6,695 nucleotides of DNA from CAZGMN01 sp964526905 (lineage in GTDB: Bacteria > Acidobacteriota > Aminicenantia > Aminicenantales > Aminicenantaceae), in assembly GCA_964526905.1 (NCBI GenBank), contig CAZGMN010000177.1:1-6695 (forward strand). The letters run 5' to 3'. A program made the position numbers and the translations under genes. The notes under the pieces are model-generated. The model made no database searches, was not told where the DNA came from, and saw only the letters and a program-made list of their open reading frames with translations. Below are positions 1 to 4,329 of the stretch, piece after piece (within the stretch, counting starts at the first letter, position 1; each line of letters begins with the position of its first letter).

Positions 1-119
1 TCGTGCTCGAGATCGACTTGCCCGAGCTTCAGCCAGGAGACTATGAGCTGGAAATCAAGGCCACCGAATCTCAGGCTCAAGCTCAGAGCGTAATGAAGAC
101 CTCAATCGTGAAGAAATAG
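1..119 (+). CDS. C-terminal end of a plus-strand protein, possible GWxTD/Ig-like beta-sandwich tail (5' partial)
   Basis: An open frame enters from the left edge (first complete codon at 3) and ends at a TAG at 117-119. The visible 38 residues contain LPELQPGDYELEIKATE, followed by an alternating Gln/Ala stretch (SQAQAQS) and a basic end (SIVKK). A 'PGDYELEI.AT' strand followed by a final strand is typical of the last beta-sandwich repeat in GWxTD-domain or VWFA-related secreted proteins. That assignment rests on pattern only, because the diagnostic part of the protein lies outside the window. The gene converges on the Hpt gene, with 14 bp between the two stop codons and no room for an ordinary intrinsic terminator, so it marks the end of the minus-strand operon. 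It is probably functionally unrelated to that operon. The codon pattern and clean stop make real coding likely. Confidence 0.6.
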   Translation, partial: VLEIDLPELQPGDYELEIKATESQAQAQSVMKTSIVKK

Positions 120-133
120 CACGGCGCTTAATT

Positions 134-511
134 TTATTTTTGGCTTTGATTTTTCCTCTTTGATAAGAAGTCCTGTAATATCTTGAATTCTTTTTGTAAC
201 AAAGCTAAAGCTCCTCTTGCCTTCTCAATATTTTTTTCTCTTCCGGCCTTCTCCATTTGAAAGGAAGCTTCTTGAAGAAAAATCAGACTCAAATTGGCAG
301 ACGAACCCTTAAGACTATGGCCAAGTTCCTGAATCAGATTAAACTTTTTTTCCTCAACGGCCTTCTGGAGTTGATTGTATTTCTCTATAAAATCTTCGAA
401 ATATAAATTCAGGAGCTCTTCAAGGAAGGACTCATCTCCACCAGTTCTTTCCAGCGCTGAGGGAAAGTCAATAGGATAATCATTTTTGCCAACATCTTTT
501 TTTTCAGCCAT
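134..511 (-). CDS. Stand-alone histidine phosphotransfer (Hpt) protein
   Basis: This 125-residue cytoplasmic protein is almost entirely one Hpt domain (about residues 14-118). It has the family opening RTGGDESFLEELLNLYFED and the core motif HSLKGSSANL, with the phosphorylatable histidine at residue 65 and the usual Lys and Gly at +3 and +4. Helices predicted after the motif complete the four-helix bundle. There is no kinase, receiver or membrane segment. Hpt proteins shuttle phosphate between receiver aspartates in His-Asp-His-Asp relays. Here the hybrid kinase upstream in the same operon lacks an Hpt at its C-terminus, and the ATPase between them carries two receivers, so this protein is the natural link. 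That partnership is inferred from gene order. The start is well supported: AAGGAG lies 5 nt before the ATG. The C-terminus is Lys/Gln/Ser-rich and probably disordered. Domain identity is secure; the partners are not proven. Confidence 0.93.
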   Translation of the reverse strand: MAEKKDVGKNDYPIDFPSALERTGGDESFLEELLNLYFEDFIEKYNQLQKAVEEKKFNLIQELGHSLKGSSANLSLIFLQEASFQMEKAGREKNIEKARGALALLQKEFKILQDFLSKRKNQSQK

Positions 512-516
512 TTTTT

Positions 517-522
517 CTCCTT
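517..522 (-). promoter_or_regulatory. Ribosome binding site of the Hpt gene
   Basis: The minus strand reads AAGGAG followed by five A residues and the ATG of the Hpt gene. It is the strongest Shine-Dalgarno match in the window and fixes the start. It lies just after the TAA of the possible 31-codon ORF, so ribosomes ending there could reinitiate on the Hpt gene. Confidence 0.75.
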
Positions 523-525
523 TTT

Positions 526-621
526 TTATGATTTAATCAGCATTTCTTTGGCTTTTTGCCCAGACGAAAACTCAGCCAATTCTTTTAAAGAGCTCTTTGC
601 ATTTAAGAGAATGTCAATCAT
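526..621 (-). CDS. Possible 31-residue small ORF upstream of the Hpt gene (uncertain)
   Basis: An ATG at 619-621 opens 31 codons (MIDILLNAKSSLKELAEFSS, then GQKAKEMLIKS) ending in TAA at 526-528, four bases before the Hpt Shine-Dalgarno. Its composition (Lys/Glu/Leu-rich, amphipathic, soluble) resembles that of the neighbouring real genes. Its stop position would suit translational coupling to the Hpt gene. Against it: the ATG is preceded only by ACGGGG with no spacer, which is a poor ribosome site, an in-frame TGA lies five codons upstream, and I recognise no family. It could be a small protein, a leader peptide, the remnant of a longer gene, or chance. Together with the downstream side of the pilin gene it is the only content of the 199-bp stretch at 512-710. 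The rest (622-710) holds no convincing gene, RNA or terminator hairpin. Confidence 0.25.
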   Translation of the reverse strand: MIDILLNAKSSLKELAEFSSGQKAKEMLIKS

Positions 622-710
622 CCCCGTTTGTTTTCAAATATCTTTCGCATTCACAGCCTGAGATGCCAGTCAACCAGAATCACCGGACCCAGCCCCTGAC
701 CAAGACTGAG

Positions 711-1196
711 TTATTTTTTGCTTTTTCCCGAAGCCTTCTCTTCTTTTTGAGATTTATCTTTCTCTTTTGACTTCTCTTTTTTAGACTGCTCTTTTTCCTT
801 GGAAGGCGACTCTTCTCCAGGAGGTTTCTCCTCCGAGGATTCCTCTTTTTGCTCTTCTTCCCAGAAATGAATTGAACACCCCAATCGTGGATTAGTGGTA
901 TCTTTCACAATCCATACATACTCTCCGCCAGCTGAGCAGTAAGGCCATCCGTTAATATATCCCCAGCTAGCGAGTTCAGCTATAGTTGGCATTGAGAGAA
1001 GAGGATGATCATTGTAAAAAAGAGTAACGGCCTCTTCCACTTGTCGCCTTGTCAACAAACACTGGACTGATTGTGACTTTCTCAGAGATGTTATAAATAT
1101 AGGGACAAGGGACGTAACTAAAACCCCAAAAACAGCAATAGCGACCATGAGTTCTATTAAATTGAATCCTTTATTATTATTTTTATATTTTTTCAT
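711..1196 (-). CDS. Type IV pilin / pseudopilin-like protein with Lys/Glu/Ser-rich C-terminal tail
   Basis: With the ATG at 1194-1196 the product has 161 residues. It starts with a ten-residue basic leader (MKKYKNNNKG) and then FNLIELMVAIAVFGVLVTSL. This is a class III prepilin signal: prepilin peptidase should cut between G10 and F11, methylate F11, and leave the conserved glutamate at mature position 5, followed by the hydrophobic helix that packs into the filament core. The globular part is short (about residues 41-112) and holds C46, C87 and C107 with a CSIHF end, a layout seen in small PulG/ComGC-like pilins. Residues 113-161 are nearly all Lys, Glu, Ser, Asp and Gln, with no aromatic residues. 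Such a tail is unusual for a pilin and is probably disordered. A TTG at 1212-1214 would add six residues, but the ATG has AAGGTG 5 nt upstream and overlaps the preceding stop as ATGA, so the ATG is preferred. Whether it is a major pilin, a minor pilin or a pseudopilin cannot be decided here. Confidence 0.87.
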   Translation of the reverse strand: MKKYKNNNKGFNLIELMVAIAVFGVLVTSLVPIFITSLRKSQSVQCLLTRRQVEEAVTLFYNDHPLLSMPTIAELASWGYINGWPYCSAGGEYVWIVKDTTNPRLGCSIHFWEEEQKEESSEEKPPGEESPSKEKEQSKKEKSKEKDKSQKEEKASGKSKK

Positions 1197-1723
1197 TTTG
1201 TCACCTTGGGACAAGGAGATGATTTAGCGACCCGAATCTCTTTGAAACCGTGAAGTTCCGGATTGGGGCAGACAACGACTATATCTCCACCTAAATCTCT
1301 TATTACATAAGGTTTCTTGCTGAGAGGACATACTATATTCTTCTCAGGCAATCTGCCTTCCTGCAGTAAACTGGAAATATGCCAAAGATTCTTGATGCAT
1401 TTGTCAGCCTTGCCATCTGTCTTATATACACCATTTCTGATAGGTTTTTGCTTGCTTATGGCAGAACCCAGATTTGGAGCCTGAATGCCGGTAATACAAA
1501 TCGATGCTACAAGAATGATCAAACGAAGGACTGCCCATGCTTTTCGCAGACCAATTCTCCGCGACTCGGGTATTTTCACCTCTTCAGCAATTTGTTGCTC
1601 TGCAAGCTCGATGACACAGCGAGGGCAGAGCGATGCTTCATCATCAGAACCCTCTTCGCTCTTCTTGAAAGGCTTTTCGCATTTTTTACAAATTATTTGA
1701 TTCAAATTTGGTTCTTCGGCCAT
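1193..1723 (-). CDS. Zinc-ribbon, single-membrane-span protein with pilin-like cysteine domain
   Basis: I do not recognise a named family for this 176-residue protein. Three parts are visible. First, an N-terminal zinc-ribbon-type knuckle pair, CKKC (C12, C15) and CPRC (C33, C36). Second, a basic stretch (RRIGLRK) followed by one hydrophobic span (about residues 63-81, AWAVLRLIILVASICITGI). The positive-inside rule places the zinc ribbon in the cytoplasm and the C-terminus outside. Third, a C-terminal domain with C109, C132, C152 and C171 in which 'C.KNLWHISSLL' is followed by a CP..KKPYVI segment and CPNPELHGF. This spacing of cysteines ending in a His resembles small pilin/pseudopilin globular domains. 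No prepilin cleavage site or +5 glutamate is present, so it should stay membrane-anchored. It follows the ATPase gene by 18 bp and overlaps the pilin gene by 4 bp. An adaptor between the cytoplasmic motor and the pilus base is a guess. The start has AAGG 5 nt upstream. Confidence 0.82.
   Translation of the reverse strand: MAEEPNLNQIICKKCEKPFKKSEEGSDDEASLCPRCVIELAEQQIAEEVKIPESRRIGLRKAWAVLRLIILVASICITGIQAPNLGSAISKQKPIRNGVYKTDGKADKCIKNLWHISSLLQEGRLPEKNIVCPLSKKPYVIRDLGGDIVVVCPNPELHGFKEIRVAKSSPCPKVTK
1202..1207 (-). promoter_or_regulatory. Ribosome binding site that selects the pilin start
   Basis: The minus strand reads AAGGTG, five bases, then ATG at 1194-1196. This favours the ATG over the TTG at 1212-1214, which would place this site inside the coding region. 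The site lies within the last codons of the zinc-ribbon gene, as expected for translationally coupled genes. Confidence 0.55.
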
Positions 1724-1741
1724 TCTTACCTTGCCCCCTTT

Positions 1742-4261
1742 CTATTTTTCGACCACTTTTTTAATCCTTAACAATAATATCTCTCTCTGAATAGGCTTCT
1801 TGATATAATCCATTGCCCCCAGTTCAAATCCCCTTCTCTCATCCTCAGGATCACTCTTGGAAGTCAAAAATATCACAGGAGTCTTGATTCCCATTTGATC
1901 CTTCATCTCAAGCACTTTAAAACCATCTAAGTTGGGCATATCCACATCAGAAAGAATGAGGTCATAGTCACTCTTTTCCATGTGCAACAGGGCATCTATC
2001 CCATCTTTTGCCAGCATCGGTGTATAGCCTTCGCTTTCTAAGATCTTGGCTAAGAGAGTCCTGGTAACAACATCATCTTCAACAACGAGAATTCGCCTCT
2101 TTTCTTTTCTCTTTTCTTGACCAGGTGGCATTCCGGGGACGATGGTCTTAGGGGTAAGTTTCTGAAGGCCGACTTCTTCTACCAAGATCCTTTCATAAAC
2201 ATCCTTTGGAGGAAAAACAAAATTTTTTAATTTTTCAAGCGCATGGTGACTGATCAAGTAATCCCCTCTTTTATAAGCAAAAGATCTCATTTCTGAGATT
2301 GGAACATTGGAACGGACCATTTCAGATAATTCTGGGTCAAAATTTATAATCTCATAGACGCCTTCACGCCCATAATAGCCGGTGTTATTACACTTAAGAC
2401 ACCCGACAGGGTGTGCGACTTTTTGGGGAATTTCGGTTATGAATGACGAAAGCATCTTCGTCTCCTCTTCGGATATTGGCACTATTTCCCTGCAATGTGG
2501 GCAGAGCTTCTTCAGCAGTCTTTGGGCGACAATTCCTATGAAGGAATCTGCCATTGTTCCTCTATCAATCTCTAAACGCTCAAGACGGAAAATCGCAGTT
2601 GTCGCATTGGTCGTATGGAGAGTACTGACGCTCAAATGACCTGTGCTCGCAAAATTCATAACTGTTGTAGCAGAATAATTATCCCTGATCTCGCCTAGAA
2701 ACAGTATGTCTGGGTCTTGTCTCACCACCGACTTAAGAAGGGCTTCAAAGGTGACTTTGCCCTTTTCCTTTACCTGTTCCTGGTTGATAAAAGGAATACG
2801 GTATTCCACGGGGTCTTCAACGGAAACGATACTTCGGCTTTTATAGTCTATCTTGTTGAGAATGCTGTAAATCGTTGTGGTTTTTCCTGACCCAGTAGGC
2901 CCGACGACGAGGATGAGCCCTTGATTTCGATTAGCCAAATTAGTCAGGATTCTGGACTGGTCAGTTGTCATGCCGAGCTGCTCAAGACCTTTTGGCTTTT
3001 CGTAGGCATTCAGTAATCTTATGATAAGGCTTTCCCCATGAATGGTAGAAGTCGTGGCCAATCTCAAAATATATGTTTTATTGTCTACGACGGCTGTGAA
3101 GGCTCCATCTTGCGGTTTCCGTTTCTCAGCTATATCCATATTAGCAAGCACTTTGAGCCTGGAGATGAGCATAGCCCCTGTTCTCTTTTTTATAGAGAAC
3201 ATTTCGTTCAAATCTCCATCAACTCTGAAGCGGATAACATTTTGCTCTTCTTTAGGCTCGATATGGATATCACTGGCTCTTTCAGCTACAGCTGAACTTA
3301 GCATACTGTTCGCTATGGATATAATCGGGTGCTTGGCAATCTCTTGTTCAGAGGTCTGGGCAGAAGACATCATAAGTTGCTCTTCCATTTCTTTATCTTC
3401 TTCACCAAGAACTTTTTCTAATCCTTCATCAATGAAGAGAGAAGAAATCGTGCTGGGATTCGTAACGGCTAAGTGATAGGGCTGGTCTTTAAAGGAAGTC
3501 TTTAATAAATCGAGGAGTTCCCAGTCAAAAGGATTGCTTAAGATGAAGACATCCCTTCCGGATTCGTCTTTTATGGGAACAATGTTGTTTTTCTGACAAA
3601 AGGGTGTGGGCAACTTTCCCAGCTGAATGCTCGCCGGATTTATTGCAGGAAGATAATTCATTCCAGAAAATTGGGCTATGTACTGGACAATCTCCGCAGC
3701 GCTAAGATTAAAATTTTTAGCCGCAGAATAAATTTCAGAAACCTTGATTCGAGACAATTTCTCCCTTTTGCTCAAAGGAAGGTTTAGCTTCATCCCTAAA
3801 AAATCCTTGAATTGAGTAAAATTTAAAGTTTGAGCAATATCCCATGATGGGACTTCTCTCTTTAAATTGTTCCAATTGGATTTTGTTTGCAAATGCTTAT
3901 TGACTGTCTTACAAAGCATCTCTCTGTTAATCGGTTTGACAAGATAGTCAGCACCTCCTACGGCGAATGCCTTAGCCTTATCCTGTTCCTCCTCAAGGGC
4001 AGTTACGAAGATTACAGGGATAAAGGCAATCTCCTTGTCCTCTTTCAATCTGGAACATACATCATAACCGTTCATTTCTGGCATCATGACATCGAGCAAG
4101 ATGAGGTCTGGCTTGACTTCTCTGAGTGTAAAGAGGGCATCTCTTCCGCTGGCGGCAGTGGCGATATCGTAGCCGCTGCTCGACAATATTCCTTTCGTTA
4201 ATTGCAGAGACACCTGATCATCATCCACAACTAAGATGAGCGGAATTTTGGAATTATTCAT
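1742..4261 (-). CDS. Receiver-PilB/GspE family assembly ATPase-receiver fusion
   Basis: This 839-residue cytoplasmic protein belongs to the ATPase family that powers type IV pilus extension (PilB) or type II secretion (GspE), but has a receiver domain at each end. Receiver 1 (about 5-125) has acidic D13-D15, phospho-acceptor D57 in LLDVMMPEMNGYD, T87 and K109 in VKP. A degenerate GspE/PilB N-terminal domain follows (about 150-285). The ATPase core (about 305-695) has Walker A GPTGSGKTTT (454-463), the Asp box VEDPVEY, the family signature VRQDPDILFLGEIRD with Walker B, the His box STGHLSVSTLHTT, and the zinc-binding tetracysteine pair (C587/C590, C621/C624). Receiver 2 (about 722-839) has E728-D730, D772, T800 and K822. 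All catalytic residues needed for both functions are present. Typical PilB/GspE proteins are about 500-570 residues, so the extra length is the two receivers. It sits 68 bp downstream of the hybrid kinase. Phosphorylation control of the motor is inferred. The ribosome site (AGAGA) is weak. Whether it serves a pilus or a secretion pseudopilus is undecided. Confidence 0.95.
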   Translation of the reverse strand: MNNSKIPLILVVDDDQVSLQLTKGILSSSGYDIATAASGRDALFTLREVKPDLILLDVMMPEMNGYDVCSRLKEDKEIAFIPVIFVTALEEEQDKAKAFAVGGADYLVKPINREMLCKTVNKHLQTKSNWNNLKREVPSWDIAQTLNFTQFKDFLGMKLNLPLSKREKLSRIKVSEIYSAAKNFNLSAAEIVQYIAQFSGMNYLPAINPASIQLGKLPTPFCQKNNIVPIKDESGRDVFILSNPFDWELLDLLKTSFKDQPYHLAVTNPSTISSLFIDEGLEKVLGEEDKEMEEQLMMSSAQTSEQEIAKHPIISIANSMLSSAVAERASDIHIEPKEEQNVIRFRVDGDLNEMFSIKKRTGAMLISRLKVLANMDIAEKRKPQDGAFTAVVDNKTYILRLATTSTIHGESLIIRLLNAYEKPKGLEQLGMTTDQSRILTNLANRNQGLILVVGPTGSGKTTTIYSILNKIDYKSRSIVSVEDPVEYRIPFINQEQVKEKGKVTFEALLKSVVRQDPDILFLGEIRDNYSATTVMNFASTGHLSVSTLHTTNATTAIFRLERLEIDRGTMADSFIGIVAQRLLKKLCPHCREIVPISEEETKMLSSFITEIPQKVAHPVGCLKCNNTGYYGREGVYEIINFDPELSEMVRSNVPISEMRSFAYKRGDYLISHHALEKLKNFVFPPKDVYERILVEEVGLQKLTPKTIVPGMPPGQEKRKEKRRILVVEDDVVTRTLLAKILESEGYTPMLAKDGIDALLHMEKSDYDLILSDVDMPNLDGFKVLEMKDQMGIKTPVIFLTSKSDPEDERRGFELGAMDYIKKPIQREILLLRIKKVVEK

Positions 4262-4329
4262 AAAATTTCTCTATGCTAAAGATTTATTAATAATCAAAAT
4301 ATATGAATTTAAGCGTCTTCTCGAATATT
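4262..4329. other. AT-rich spacer between kinase and ATPase genes with a 10-bp palindrome
   Basis: These 68 bp are markedly AT-rich compared with the flanking genes and contain the perfect palindrome TTATTAATAA at 4284-4293. I could not fit a convincing -35/-10 pair or a GC-rich terminator hairpin on the minus strand. It may hold a weak internal promoter or regulator site, but palindromes of this size are common by chance in AT-rich DNA. Confidence 0.3.

Noticed and set aside
666..710. Possible terminator hairpin downstream of the pilin gene (CAGTC...GACTG)
   Set aside because: The stem is only five pairs around a loop of nearly 30 bases, with no following T-run on the minus strand. It is not a convincing terminator.
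714..860. C/T-rich tract as a repeat array or regulatory polypyrimidine element
   Set aside because: It has no fixed repeat unit, and it is explained by Lys/Glu/Ser codons of the pilin tail read from the opposite strand.
1379..1771. Plus-strand open frame of 130 codons opposite the zinc-ribbon gene
   Set aside because: It is antisense to a gene with clear Cys motifs, a membrane span and a ribosome site. The plus-strand product is an erratic Phe/Leu/Cys-rich sequence typical of a shadow frame.
3042..3476. Plus-strand open frame of 144 codons
   Set aside because: It lies wholly inside the ATPase gene, opposite its catalytic core. The peptide has no recognisable domain, and the minus-strand frame carries an unbroken, motif-complete protein.
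4262..4329. Internal sigma-70 promoter for the ATPase gene
   Set aside because: TTGATT can serve as a -35, but no hexamer at 16-18 bp spacing matches a -10 at more than three positions. The AT-richness alone makes partial matches likely.
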